Below, piece by piece: positions 10,762 through 21,372 of a DNA stretch of 64,000 bases. Both the position numbers and the translations under genes were made by a program. The notes beneath the pieces were generated by a model, which saw only the letters and a program-made list of their open reading frames with translations, was not told the DNA's origin and did not search any database. Source of the stretch: Cymbomonas tetramitiformis (Eukaryota; Chlorophyta; Pyramimonadophyceae; Pyramimonadales; Pyramimonadaceae); NCBI GenBank assembly GCA_001247695.2, contig LGRX02033441.1:1-64000 (forward strand), given 5' to 3'. The stretch's first letter is position 1; every line of letters begins with the position of its first letter.

Positions 10762-12522
10762 TCATCTGCTCTGCTGCAGCGGCTGCTTGCGTGCCGGGTT
10801 CTCGAACTCCATCTCAGGACCCATGCGCTCTGTCACAGCACTGCACGTTGAAGCAGGGGAAGCTGGGCACTGTGAGGTGAGGTTGGCTGGTGGCCGGGGT
10901 GCTCCCTGCCAGGGCACGACGCGGGAAGACGCCCCATTGCGGCCAGCGGAAGGAGCGGACGCGGGAACACCAGCGCTCGCCCTCAATCCCTGGACAACCA
11001 TGCTGCCAGCTGGCCAACGACGAGAATGCATCGGGTGGTCGTCGTCCTCGTCCATGTGCTCAGGCCTCTCCGCCACCTGAGCTCGAAGTGTGCGCGGCCC
11101 AGCCGCAGAAGCTGGAAAAAGACGCTTCTCCAGAAGCTCCAGCGCCGGCCGCACCCACGGAGCGGCCTTCACACTCTGCACATACGTCACCTGTGTGAAC
11201 TTGCGATTTTCGTTTGCGAGGTACGCCTCCGTGAACTGAGCACGCCCAGGCAACACCCGCTCATGGTCTTCGAAGATATAATAGACCGGCTTGGCACTCG
11301 GGTTCTCCTTGCAGCACAGCACGTGCGCGGCCCGATGCGTCACGTACGCGCACAATGTCCCCACACAGTTACGCGCTAGTTGACTTTCACCGCCGAACTG
11401 TACCAAATCGGCATAGGCCAACGCAACCGCCTCCAGCAAGTTGGAGGACTTGGTCTGACCCCCCAGAGGAAGATGCCAGCCATAATGTGCGCAGGCAATC
11501 GTCTTGTTGTGCCTTCGCACTACGCTGCTGGAGACCTCGTGACGGCTGTCCCGGCCCCGCCCGGCATAACACGTGCCCAGCTGAAACACGACAGGGCGAT
11601 CACGACAGTGGTCCACGCCATACTTCACCATGAATACAGTAGTGATGTTGCTGTGGGACTTCAAGTCCTCCACCTGAGCAGCAGTCAGAAAGACATGCGC
11701 TGACTGGGCGGATGTTTCCTCCACCCTTGTGGCGGCTTCGACAGCATTCCAATCTGACCCCACAGAAGATGGGGAGGGAGGCGCCCCCGTCGGAGATGGG
11801 GACAGAGGCGGCGTCTGAGCTGGGGATCGAACGTACGGCGGGGAGGGAGGCGGCCCTCCTGGAGATGGGGACCGAGCACCGCGTCTGATTGAATTCGCCC
11901 ATGTCACTGCGTTGGAAGTAGGAGATGAGGATGGCGACCTGCGTGGTGGCGACTCCAACCGCTCATCAAGTGCTGAGCGCGCCTGAACAGGTGACCTGAC
12001 TCGAGACGGGCCAGCGATTGCATGCGAGGGTCCTGCCGTTGTAGAGGCAGGCGCGGGTGGTGGTGATGACCCACGAATATCATCTGCCATTATGTCGGCG
12101 CTGGAAGTAGGGGATGGTGTCGGTGACCACATTGGCGCCCCGCGTGGCGGTGACCTTGACAGTGCCAACCTCTCACGATCGAGGGACCTGGCTCGAGACG
12201 GGCCAGCGGTCGCGCGAGAGGGTCTTGCCCCTGCGGCAGGCGCAGACGGCGGTGACGCCCGACGCTTGGCCTGTGGTGGCGGTGGCCTGCGCACTACATC
12301 CGCTCTGATCGCGGCGAGCCCTGACTCCCTCGTGCCATCACACTTGAGCATCTTTCTGCCTTCCCCGTTCCCCCAAGTGCAGGTATTCCTGCGCAGGTGC
12401 GTTGTCGGCGAATACCCTGCCACCCCCTCCGAGGCCATCTTCCACTGGGTAGAACTTGGAGTTGGGCTCCAGCTGGACCAGCTCCAAGGGTAGCCGATCC
12501 GGGCCATGCCTCTATCTGCCAC
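10762..12522 (-). CDS. Pro-rich unknown protein of the level-0 retroelement
   Basis: 586 codons. Residues about 75-270 are Pro/Ser/Arg-rich and probably disordered. A folded-looking core follows, with HVFLTAAQVEDLKSHSN, VVFQLGTCYAGRGRDSRHEV, TIACAHYGWHLPLGGQ, LARNCVGTLCAYVTHRAAHV, PVYYIFEDHERVLPGRAQF and an acidic DEDDDHP stretch. No known domain is recognised. The initiator lies only a few bases from the insertion point of LTR element A (12,526). When A and the hAT are removed the frame continues upstream in phase into 34,773 and 48,794-48,860, so the true start is probably further upstream. The frame of the first 40 codons competes with another plausible one, so a frameshift there is possible. 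Confidence 0.4.
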   Translation of the reverse strand: MADRGMARIGYPWSWSSWSPTPSSTQWKMASEGVAGYSPTTHLRRNTCTWGNGEGRKMLKCDGTRESGLAAIRADVVRRPPPPQAKRRASPPSAPAAGARPSRATAGPSRARSLDRERLALSRSPPRGAPMWSPTPSPTSSADIMADDIRGSSPPPAPASTTAGPSHAIAGPSRVRSPVQARSALDERLESPPRRSPSSSPTSNAVTWANSIRRGARSPSPGGPPPSPPYVRSPAQTPPLSPSPTGAPPSPSSVGSDWNAVEAATRVEETSAQSAHVFLTAAQVEDLKSHSNITTVFMVKYGVDHCRDRPVVFQLGTCYAGRGRDSRHEVSSSVVRRHNKTIACAHYGWHLPLGGQTKSSNLLEAVALAYADLVQFGGESQLARNCVGTLCAYVTHRAAHVLCCKENPSAKPVYYIFEDHERVLPGRAQFTEAYLANENRKFTQVTYVQSVKAAPWVRPALELLEKRLFPASAAGPRTLRAQVAERPEHMDEDDDHPMHSRRWPAGSMVVQGLRASAGVPASAPSAGRNGASSRVVPWQGAPRPPANLTSQCPASPASTCSAVTERMGPEMEFENPARKQPLQQSR

Positions 12523-12526
12523 GATT

Positions 12527-12865
12527 TGTTCGGGGGCTCTCTAAGAGCCTATCGGTCTACTGTGCAATGCAGGAAATGAACCTAGTTCAGTCCTACAAAG
12601 AAATACATTGCTGTATGTAAGCATGGTATTATCGGAATCGGATCTTTTTAATTACTCTTTTGGTCAAGTTGCCTAACAGCCACAGAGGTGGCTGCAATGC
12701 ACGACAAATTTAAACTCAACCCCGAGAGCTTGCACAACTCTCTACTTAAGGTAACTCGTCCTTACCATGCCACTTCATGTGTTCAGTCATTGCTGACTGC
12801 AACAACCAATCAGCTGGGATCTGTCATAAGTACTTAAATATTGTTTCTGACTGTCACCTCCCAAG
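12527..12865 (-). repeat. Left LTR of element A, first part
   Basis: Starts TGTTCGGGGGCTCTCTAAGA and runs nearly identically to 34,358-34,692. It ends at the octamer CTCCCAAG, where an element inserted. The rest of this LTR continues at 30,951. Confidence 0.85.
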
Positions 12866-12956
12866 GGCAAAAGGTTATTTCTAGATTAATTTTGGGGCGA
12901 AAACTAGATTAAGAATGACAGTGCCTTATTCTAGATTAATTTTGGGTGTGTCATGT

Positions 12957-13191
12957 TGATCAAACAGGAGATATATGACTATATATATGCTGTTTTGTAA
13001 CTGTGAAAATGCAGGTGTGCTGGCTCTTGGAATACTAAAGTCAGATAAAATAATATGATGTCTGGCTAAGTGTTTCGGGAGCCTGACACTGTGACACAGG
13101 CAACACTGCAGGTGACATCCAGGCGAGGGGTGAAACTAAGGGTGCACCACTGCTCCCCCCTAAGGGGGGGGGAAAGTCAGCATACCCGTGA
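12957..13191 (-). repeat. 3' LTR of the gag-only element
   Basis: On the plus strand it begins TGATCAAACAGGAGATATAT and ends CATACCCGTGA. It is near-identical to 17,964-18,198, with one difference noted (CAACACTGC versus CAGCACTGC), so the insertion is recent. Confidence 0.9.
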
Positions 13192-13362
13192 CACCACCTC
13201 ACCCCGAAGGAGGGAGGTGCACTGCGGGGCCAGCCGGTACACCCGGACAGGCGGCTAGAAGAAATGTTAGAATGTTACTCTGAGAGGCCTTTTTCAACCT
13301 AGCTAGAAGCAATTCCATGCATGGCGCTAGTAAATTCTCACATCTCAAGCCCGAATCCAATT

Positions 13363-13997
13363 TTAGGGTTGTGGAGCTTCCTTGCTTACACTGCCGTTGA
13401 TCTTGGGCAGCCAAACAGGGGAAGAGCGAAATGCTGGCCAATCGGTGTCGTCCTCGTCGTCGAAGGCGGCGCCGTAGCAAGCAGGCTCCTCGAGGTCTTC
13501 AGGCAGCGGATAGGCGGCATCGTCCGTGGTTGGCACCACCAGAGAGCCGCTGCCGACGGTGTCGATCGCCTCACCCGCAACCGGTGCAGGCAGGGAGAGG
13601 CGGGCGGAGAGGGCTGCCGCTGCAGGCTGCTCCTCGGGTGGAGCCGGCGGGTCCACCGCAGGGGGCGGTGCCGTGAGGGCGGCGGCGGATGCATCAAGCG
13701 GCGGGCGGGCGGTGGCCGCTCGCGATGTCTCCAGGTGCCTGTTGTTCGCGAATGCCTCGACACACACGTACGGGCAGGCACCACGGGTGTCGGGGTGGGA
13801 GTCCGTGACGTGCCACATGCGGAAGCAGACAGTGCAGGGAAAACCCGTACCCACCCACTTGAGGTACATGGAGTTGGGGGAATCGGAAGTCCACTTCCCC
13901 TCCAAGGGCGCAGCCGACTGCTTTTGCATGCGGAGGGCCATGGCAACAGGGGATCGTGGAGATGGGTTGGGCCTCTGGGGCGCCTGCTTAGGGCGGT
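13363..13997 (-). pseudogene. Gag, C-terminal part with CCHH-type knuckle
   Basis: This is the 3' portion of the gag-only element's single frame and continues from 16,701 once the MULE-like insert is removed. It contains CTVCFRMWHVTDSH, a C-x2-C-x4-H-x4-H arrangement where retroviral gag normally has CCHC. A Pro/Ala-rich linker and an acidic FDDEDDTDWP end follow. The frame stays open right up to the insertion point at 14,007 and rejoins in phase, so the gag was intact before the insert. It is classed as a pseudogene only because the insert disrupts it. Confidence 0.75.
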
Positions 13998-14629
13998 AGC
14001 CAGAGCCGGTAGCGGATCATTTTTGTCGCATTGATTGTCATTTTTGTCGCAAATCGTTTTGTCGCAGGTACGACATAAATGTCACTGCTGGTCTATTTTG
14101 TCGCAGCTGCGACAAAATAGACTTCTAGGGGGTATTTTGTCGCAAAAATTTATCAGAAATTTATTACAAATTTTCGAAAACAAACAAGTGGTAAAACACA
14201 TAGACGAATAATAGGTTTATTGTTTCAAACAGGAATTTTGCACAGTATTAATATGCTCTATTATTACAATATCAGAGCACAATCTTCACGTGAACACTGC
14301 AGGATGCAAACAGGAATTTGCTCCAATCCAACATATACTATTATTACAATGTAAAAGCATGTAGCAAGAACAAACAGGCAAACTAAAACTAAATGTGATA
14401 GCATTAAACAAACCAACTATCCTAAAGTAGGCAATAACAGTCTTGGAACTCGGCCGACGTGCGGGCAGCTCCATCCAGTGCGACAGACGGCGAAACAGAG
14501 TTCCTGAGGGCACAGATCTGTAAATTAGTACAGGTCAGGATAGTCATCAGGAAAATAGCTCACACATCGTAACTGCATAAAGGCAATACAAAAAAAAGAC
14601 AGCATTGCTGACGCCGAAATCCCATGCTA

Positions 14630-14705
14630 TCCTGCAAAAAAACAGCACGCCAGTCAGCAGAGGTGTTGGGAATCGAACCCGACCCGACGGGCAAGATGCC
14701 CAACG
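14630..14705 (-). repeat. T-arm plus 3'-splice-site module
   Basis: On the minus strand the order is GGGTTCGATTCCCAAC (tRNA T-arm/B-box-like), a short CTGACTGG stretch, then GCTGTTTTTTTGCAGG resembling an intron 3' end. The same three-part order occurs in the other MULE-like insert around 28,020-28,090, 28,240-28,290 and 28,490-28,550. Confidence 0.6.
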
Positions 14706-14796
14706 GGCTCCAAGCACTCCCTCCATAAAAACGAACGAAGTTCGGAAAGGGAGACAGTGCGCCAGTCGCCGACAACGCACGAATTGCTGTAACCCG

Positions 14797-15293
14797 GTAT
14801 TTTACCGAGGAAATTACCTCTGTACTGTACTGTCGGTTTTCTGTACTGTACTGTCGATTTTGGGGAATTATGTGCCGACGTGGCAGCCGTGCGACAGTAC
14901 AGTACAACCCGAAGGTTTAAGCGAAATATGACGAAAGACAGACGAGAGAGGGGCATGCAGTATTTTCCACCACGTTTTGTACTATCGTCTGTACTGTCGT
15001 ATACTGTCGACGGTACTGTAGTCTGTACTGTCGGCTGTACTCAGTATACTGTCGTGTGTACTGTAGCATGTACCGACCGTTCCGCACCATACTTAATTTC
15101 ATTTTGGCGACATCCACGCCTCTGCCTCTATACTGTCGTCCTTTTTGTCTGTATTATACTGTCGTCGACGAAAAACGGTGGACCTCCAACCAGAGACGCG
15201 GAAATTGACATGCTGTCACGGACGCAGTACAAAGACGAGACAGTACAGACCAAACGACAGTACAGTACAGAGGTAATTTCCTCGGTAAAATTA
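14797..15293. repeat. Fold-back element of TACTGTCG words
   Basis: The two ends are inverted copies: ATTTTACCGAGGAAATTACC then TCTGTACTGTACTGTCG on the left, and the complement at about 15,256-15,293. The interior repeats TGTACTGTCGTATACTGTCG-like words at least ten times in both orientations. Confidence 0.8.
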
Positions 15294-15834
15294 CGGGTAA
15301 GCGACTGCACGCTAAAGTGCAGAAATGGGAGTCGGCTTGCAAAATTCCCGAAGGCATTGACGCACTACCAAAGTCAAAACAAAATATTAAAAGGGAGCCA
15401 GCAGCCAGGACTTCAGTCGCTGTCGTTTAACGCACGAGATCCTGCAAAACGAAAGCACATCGCGCTCAGAGCATGAGCGTTGGAGATCGGAAGCGCGCAA
15501 TCCCAGCGTAGAAACAAAGTACAAAAAAAAACGGAGCAGACAGGACTTCAGGAAACAGTGCGCTATTCAGAAACTAATACAGTCAAACAAAAAACAGAAA
15601 ACAGCAATACACAGGTCGGTTGGTCGTTGTCGGCGCCTTGGAATGACGGGTTGTCGGCCGCTTAAGGATACTGTAGCTGTTCAAGATGTGACCTACGACG
15701 ATCGAGTGAGTATCGTATCCCGAGTGGATCTTCTACATTCTAGATCCTTGCGACAGTCTTGCGACTATGCGACACTTCTTGTGACAACCCCAAGATTCGA
15801 TTTCCAATGCGGATTTCTGATCGATCGAGCGGAT

Positions 15835-16440
15835 TTCTGTGTTTTAAGTGATCGGGCGGTCGGTCGACGGTCCGATCGATCGGTCGAAAATCGGTTGATG
15901 GAGGATTGTGTTGTATTCAAGATCGCTGTGACAACTTAAAGCTCTTGTCTTCGGAACCGTATCCGTTAGCACGCGAGATCCGACAGTCCGATCGTTCGGT
16001 CGACGATTCGATCCATCGGTCGAAAATTAGTTGATGTAGGATTGGAGTATATGCAAGATCGCTGCGACAATTTCAAGATCTTATCTTCGGAACGTATCCG
16101 TTAGCACGCGAGACCCGACAGTCCGATCGTTCGGTCGACGATTCGATCGATCGGTCGAAAATTAGTTGATGTAGGATTGGAGTATATTCAAGATCGCTGC
16201 GACAATTTCAAGATCTTGTCTGCGGAAACGTATCCGTTAGCACGCGAGATCGGACAGTCCGATCGTTCGGTCGACGATTCGATCGATCGGTCGAAAATTA
16301 GTTGATGTAGGATTGTGTTGTATTCAAGATCCTTGCGACAACTTGAAGATGCCCTTCTTCAAGCATCTGTCATCTGCATGTCCGATCGTTCGGTCGACGA
16401 TTCGATCGGGCGGTCAAAAAATAGTCGATGGGGGGATGGT
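15835..16440 (+). repeat. Tandem repeat of about 135 bp
   Basis: Units share CCGATCGTTCGGTCGACGAT, CGAAAATTAGTTGATGTAGG, CAAGATCGCTGCGACAATTT and GTATCCGTTAGCACGCGAGA. The anchor CAGTCCGATCGTTCGG occurs at about 15,986, 16,118 and 16,254, with diverged copies on either side. Confidence 0.85.
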
Positions 16441-16700
16441 GTATCTTCCAAAGGCGAGTGACGACGCTGAACATCAAAATTTGTGACGTGGAAATTTTTT
16501 GAGCAGTTTTGACAGTGTTCCGATGACGATGTCATTTCGTCCCCAAACCTTTTTTTGTGAAATCTTGCATCGTCCCTTTAAGGGAACGACTGCCCGTTTC
16601 CGGTTTTTTCAGAAGATTCGGAATTTTTGACATGCGACAGAAAGATTTCTTGCGACAGCGACATAAATGACCATGCATGCGACAAAAAAGACCGGGTTCC

Positions 16701-17682
16701 AGCCAGAGCCCTCGGGTGGGATGTCGGGAGCGGCAGAGGACGAGAGTGTGGCAAGGGGGCTCTCGTCCCGAAAGGCGAGGCGGATGCGGAGAGCAAGGCG
16801 GGCAAAAGTGAAGACCGCACCCGCACGCAACTCACGCAACACCACCAGGTACAGAGGGGCGATGTACGGCGACTGCTTGGCGGACTCGGACAGAATGTGC
16901 CAGAGGTCCATCACGCGGTCGGGGTCGCTGTACGCCGGCTTAAGCTTCTGGTGGCGGTCTCCAAGCCGTCGAATTAGTGCAAGTTGTGGGGCGGGGTCCT
17001 CGATCTCGGTGAGGACAACCGCCCTCATCTGGGTCCAGAAGCGCATGCCGTCCGCGTCGGGCACATCCTCCACCTCGTACCGTAAGCGCTGAAGAGCGTA
17101 GCGGCCGTCAGCAGGGTGGTGGCGGGCACACTCGTGGTAGACGCTCAGTGCGTTGCCACGAAGCGGGTGCGGAAGGATGCTGAAGAGGATCTCGTTGATG
17201 GTGACGTGGTAAAAGTCATGGTCGTGCTCGAGGTCCAGGAGCTTGGCCGCCTCGCTGTAGGAGACGGGGTACAGCACGTGGGCCAATCCCGAGAGGAGGG
17301 CGTTGAAGTCCACGTCGGCAGTCGTGGTGTCCAAAGTGTAACCAGTGGGCATCTTGAGGCCAGTAGACTTCAGGAACGAGAGGAGGTCACTCCCATACTG
17401 AAAAGCGTAGGCGAGCTGCTCGATGTACTCATCCTCGCGCCCCTCCTCCACAGGCGTGGTGGTCAAAACGTCGGGATCGTTGAAGTAGTCGAAAGCCGTA
17501 GGGGCGTTGACCGTTGATGTCGGTTTTGAGCGCAATGAAGAAGTTCCAACAATTCTGCGTGGTCTACGGGACGAGGCAGGAGTAGACTGCGAATCGGAAG
17601 GTGAATGTGACGGTGTTCCGCCCTGATGTGTGCGGGCAGCGCGCAGAGCGGATGCGAGTCCCTCACGTCGAGTCGAAGCCAT
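16701..17682 (-). pseudogene. Gag, N-terminal and capsid-like part
   Basis: I take the start at the ATG for MASTRREGLASALRAARTHQ (17,682). An upstream in-frame ATG at 17,727 is less likely. A basic, Ser/Pro-rich N-terminus leads into a helical capsid-like region: FDYFNDPDV, YAFQYGSDLLSFLKSTG, SEAAKLLDLEHDHDFYHVTI, GNALSVYHECARHHPADGRY, ALQRLRYEVEDVPDADGMRF and VMDLWHILSESAKQSPYIAP. This resembles copia-type gag organisation, though I place it by overall pattern, not a diagnostic motif. The frame runs into the MULE-like insert at 16,700 and continues at 13,997. Joined without the insert and one TSD it is about 538 residues with no stop. Confidence 0.75.
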
Positions 17683-17963
17683 TGTCGGAATAAAATATTG
17701 CGGGTCCAGTTGTAACTTGAAGCACACGAGGTGTGCAATAAAAACAGCTGAAGATGTCGTGAAAAAGATGTCAAGATGTGGTGATGTCGTTTGCCGTGCC
17801 GTGACGTGCTGCGAGTGGTGCGGTGCGGCTGATGTCGTGCTGCTGCCAAAAGATGTCGATAGAGTCGCAAAAAGCGAAGCGGACCAGAGAGATCAATAAG
17901 CCAACACAAAGGTGCGTGGGCCGGATCAGAATGGCGCAGTGGAAGCGTGGTGGGCCCATAACC

Positions 17964-18198
17964 TGATCAAACAGGAGATATATGACTATATATATGCTGT
18001 TTTGTAACTGTGAAAATGCAGGTGTGCTGGCTCTTGGAATACTAAAGTCAGATAAAATAATATGATGTCTGGCTAAGTGTTTCGGGAGCCTGACACTGTG
18101 ACACAGGCAGCACTGCAGGTGACATCCAGGCGAGGGGTGAAACTAAGGGTGCACCACTGCTCCCCCCTAAGGGGGGGGGAAAGTCAGCATACCCGTGA
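17964..18198 (-). repeat. 5' LTR of the gag-only element
   Basis: Near-identical partner of 12,957-13,191. On the minus strand it starts TCACGGGTATGC and ends CTCCTGTTTGATCA. The poly-C/poly-G foldback CTCCCCCCTAAGGGGGGGGG lies inside. Confidence 0.9.
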
Positions 18199-18233
18199 CA
18201 TGTCGCAGTCGCATGTCTTCCCGGACCCATGGT

Positions 18234-18407
18234 GGTAAACGTTATTGGGCACGAAGTGGGAACTGATTCCGCGCGATCGAGATGTCATCAGACCTGAGAC
18301 AGGTCGTCATCGTCATTTCGCCGGATCCGAGGTGCCATGCCATGCCACCGCTCCGAGGTGCACATGGTAAAACTGCGAACGGAAGGTCAAAGGCAAAGGG
18401 TAAGGCA
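18234..18407 (+). repeat. Left TIR of the 12.6-kb element
   Basis: It runs from GGTAAACG through GATTCCGCGCGATCGAGATG, GACCTGAGACAGGTCGTCAT and GAGGTGCACATGGTAAA to CTGCGAACGGAAGGTC. It matches the complement of 30,652-30,831 with few differences. Confidence 0.85.
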
Positions 18408-19820
18408 AAGGGTTTAAGATTTAGCGGCAGTAGGAATAGTTTTCAGAAGCATATGGAAAGTATTCTAGTGCTTCTGAAAACTATTCCTACTTCTTCTATA
18501 TCCTAAACCATTTGCCTTGCCTTTTACTGCTGCACGCGACCGGCAAGCATCTTTGAAACTTCCGAGTTTCAAAGATGCGTTTTGTATTTTGGGTGCACCC
18601 TAAAATTACAAAACAGCCGAGCGCTTCCCGTTTGTGCGGGATATTCACATGTATTCCATGGCATATTTCATATGAATTAACACACATGCACACGCAGGGG
18701 AAACCCTCGGCTGCTTGGCATCTTTAGGTTTGGGTTTGTGTTCGAACCCAAACCCAAACCCAATAAATCTGCCTTAGAAATAAATTGCGCGTTGGGCGCA
18801 CAAGTAACTTGAAGCCTTGAGCTTCAGGTAACTTAAAGGTATATCCCTTGGCAGTATTTGTGCCAAGCTTCGTGCTCTAGGACGCACGGGAAGCCCTCGG
18901 CTGTTTGGCATCTTTGCGTTTGGGTTCGAACCCAAACCCGAACCCAAAACATCTGCCTTAGAAACAAATTGCGCGTTTCGCGCACAAGTAACTTGAAGCC
19001 TTAAGCTTCAGGTAACTTAAAGATATGTATCTTGGCAGTATTTGTGCCAAGTTTCGTGCTCTAGGACGCACGGGAAGCCCTCGGCTGTTTGGCATCTTTG
19101 GGTTTGGGTGTCACGTTCGAACCCAAACCCAAAACATCTGCCTTAGAAATAAATTGCGCGTTTCGCGCACAAGTAACTTGAAGCCTTGAGCTTCAGGTAA
19201 CTTAAAGATATGTATCTTGGAAGTATTTGTGCCAAGTTTCGTGCGCTAGGACGCACGGGAAGCCCTCGGCTGTTTGGCATCTTTGGGTTTGGGTGTCACG
19301 TTCGAACCCAAACCCAAAGGCAAAGGCATAGGACAGTTTCGTAGATTCTGTCCCGATGCTTTCGCAACCTCGCATGCTAAATCATATTATAATGAATATT
19401 CAACATTCAAGCGTTGGATACCCCACGCCAACGGGAAGCGCTCGGCTGATTTGTTATTTGGGTATGCGCACCCAAATGACAAAAAACGCATCTTTGAAAC
19501 TCGTTAGTTTCAAAGATGCGTGGCCGATGCCTTCGTGCTTATGTGTATATTTCATATGAAATATGCCATGGAATAAATGTGAATATCCCGCACAAACGGG
19601 AAGCGCTCGGCTGTTTTGTAATTGTAGGGTGCACCCAAAATACAAAACGCATCTTTGAAACTCGGAAGTTTCAAAGATGCTTGCTGGTCGCGTGCAGAAG
19701 TAAAAGGCAAGGCAAAGGGTTTAGGATATAGAAGAAGTAGGAATAGTTTTCAGAAGCACTAGAATACTTTTCATATGCTTCTGAAAACTATTCCTACTGC
19801 CGCTAAATCTTAAACCCTTT
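18408..19820. repeat. Hairpin-cassette array, copy 2, with long inverted arms
   Basis: The whole unit is bounded by inverted AAAGGGTTTAAGATTTAGCG arms about 280 bp long. The left arm (18,408-18,690) is the inverted copy of 19,555-19,820, including the 18-bp stem GGAATAGTTTTCAGAAGC. Between them are direct units of about 185 bp (linkers near 18,884, 19,068, 19,255, 19,430, 19,595). Each is built of the same set of stems, e.g. GCGCG/CGCGC and TTTGGGTTTGGG/CCCAAACCCAAA. At 19,325-19,370 GGCAAAGGCATAGGACAG pairs with CTGTCCCGATGC plus flanks. The array interrupts the inner end of the TIR at a GGCAAAG/GTATAC boundary visible intact at 30,652. Confidence 0.85.
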
Positions 19821-20044
19821 GTATACGTTCCGGTGGTCACAAAAAAAGTCATCCATTCGAGACGGCCGACCCACCAAATTGAAGGTCTCGACGAGCTGAT
19901 CCAGAAACTGCATTAAAATTTAAGGAGATTCTCAACCAATCAAAAGTTATGGTCGGCCAAAGTTTGGGTATAATTATAGACCATTTTGAGCTCCGCCAAG
20001 GGTCATAGTGGGGATGTGCATATCCGTTGCGCCAGTGAGTTTTC

Positions 20045-20665
20045 TGAAAAAGTGATATGCTCTACCCCCACATTATCGACATCGGGGAGTTCAAATATGC
20101 AATAAGAATTGCGATATGAAAAGTTGATCATGCTCGAAGAGGGGTGGCGACATGTTGGGGGGGGAGGAAGGGGGGCATTAGGCGCGGTTGGAGGTGCACA
20201 TGGTGATCCATGCGAGTGGGTATTCCGAAAAAGTGATATGCTCTACCCCCACATTATCGACATCGGGGAGTCCAAATATGCAATAAGAATTGCGATATGA
20301 AAAGTTGATCATGCTCGAAGAGGGGTGGCGACATGTTGGGGGGGGAGGAAGGGGGGCATTAGGCGCCGTTGGATGTGCACGTGGTGATCCATGCGGTAGT
20401 ATTCCGAAAAGTATGCTTTACCCCACATTATCGACATCGGGGAGTCAAATCTACAAATTAAAATTGCGATATGAAAAGTCTAACATGTGCTCAGAGGGTG
20501 GCAGACATGTGGGGGGGAGGGGGGAGAGGGGCATGAGAGCGCGGTTGGAGGTGCACACGTGGTGATCCATGCGAGTGGGCATTCCGTCCAAAGAAGTGAT
20601 GTGCTTTATCCCCACATTATCGACATCGGGGAGTTCAAATCTCCAATAACAGATATGAAAAGTCG
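20045..20665 (+). repeat. Subterminal tandem repeat, about 185 bp, 3.5 copies
   Basis: CCCCACATTATCGACATCGG recurs at about 20,069, 20,257, 20,425 and 20,612. Each copy is followed by GGAGTCAAAT-like and ATTGCGATATGAAAAG sequence and a G-rich block (GGGGGGGAGGAAGGGGGGCA). It lies just beyond the gene's 3' end inside the 12.6-kb element, so it may be a transposase-binding subterminal region. The stretches 19,821-20,044 and 20,666-21,372 show no gene. Confidence 0.85.
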
Positions 20666-21372
20666 AACATTTCGAAGAGAGGTAATATACGTAGAGTCAC
20701 TTGGCCGTGACACCCATAACCTGACGAATGAGAATGGAGCAACGCGGCACGTTGAGCTAGTCGATCGCCCCCCGCCCCCCAACTCCGATTTGGGTGATAT
20801 CTGTATATCCCGATATAAGCGCTATCATATCTAATATAAGCTTCTTTTTGGCTTGATTTTCGACGCTTATGATTATATATCCATTGGCGAAATTCCAAAT
20901 TAGCATTGAAATTTTGCGGTGCAAGAAATCAACCCCCCGACATTATTCCCGTTATTAAGTCATCGCATATGATTACTTTGGAATGTCTGGCTGCGCCAGG
21001 GGGAGGTGCACACATACTGCGATATGATTGATTTTCATCGTGATTGAATTCACGGCGGGTATCGCGATTGCATTTTGGTATAAGCATGTATAAAAGTTCT
21101 ACTACCATATGGCACTAAATCGTACACATTTCGACAAATATTCCACACAATAAATCGACGCACGACATATTGCTTGGGAAGGCTATAAGCTCACAAGTGG
21201 CCCCTGCACCAAATGAGTCGGGGCATTCAACCTTGGAGAACCTTAACCCAAATTTGCCGACCCGATATATTGCCCACATAAAATATCGTTTTCAAGACGT
21301 GTCAAAACAAGTTTGCAAAGAAAGACAAGTATGGAATAAATACATCTCTCTTCACTCTCTATTCACTACGTG

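Larger units (their letters stand above)
14008..16700. mobile_element. MULE-like non-autonomous insert in gag
   Basis: 2,693 bp flanked by the perfect 10-bp duplication AGCCAGAGCC (13,998-14,007 and 16,701-16,710). The imperfect terminal inverted repeats have TTTTTGTCGCA at the same distance from each end (GGTAGCGGATC outside on the left, GGAACCCGGTC on the right). A 9-11-bp TSD is typical of Mutator-like elements. Subterminal sequence contains the palindrome ATTTTGTCGCAGCTGCGACA at about 14,098. It has no transposase. Inside are a T-arm-like module, a fold-back of TACTGTCG words and a 134-bp tandem repeat. Confidence 0.85.
12957..18198 (-). mobile_element. Gag-only LTR retrotransposon (TR-GAG type)
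   Basis: Two 235-bp LTRs bound the element with the 5-bp duplication CATGT on both sides (12,952-12,956 and 18,199-18,203). Between them is one gag-type frame, split by a 2.7-kb MULE-like insert. There is no protease, RT or integrase. Without the insert it is about 2.5 kb. Next to the right (5') LTR is GGTTATGGGCCCACC, a possible primer-binding site. A purine-rich GGGGTGAGGTGG precedes the left (3') LTR on the minus strand. Such gag-only elements are known in plants and depend on polymerase supplied in trans. Confidence 0.85.

Noticed and set aside
12400..12526. Slight resemblance to an Argonaute PAZ-like segment when the nest is removed (frame through 48,860-48,794 then GYPLELVQLEPNSKFYP).
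   Set aside because: The match is short and requires mixing two frames; no other Argonaute motif is present.
14660..14700. tRNA gene suggested by GGGTTCGATTCCC.
   Set aside because: Only the T-arm is present; acceptor, D and anticodon arms cannot be paired.
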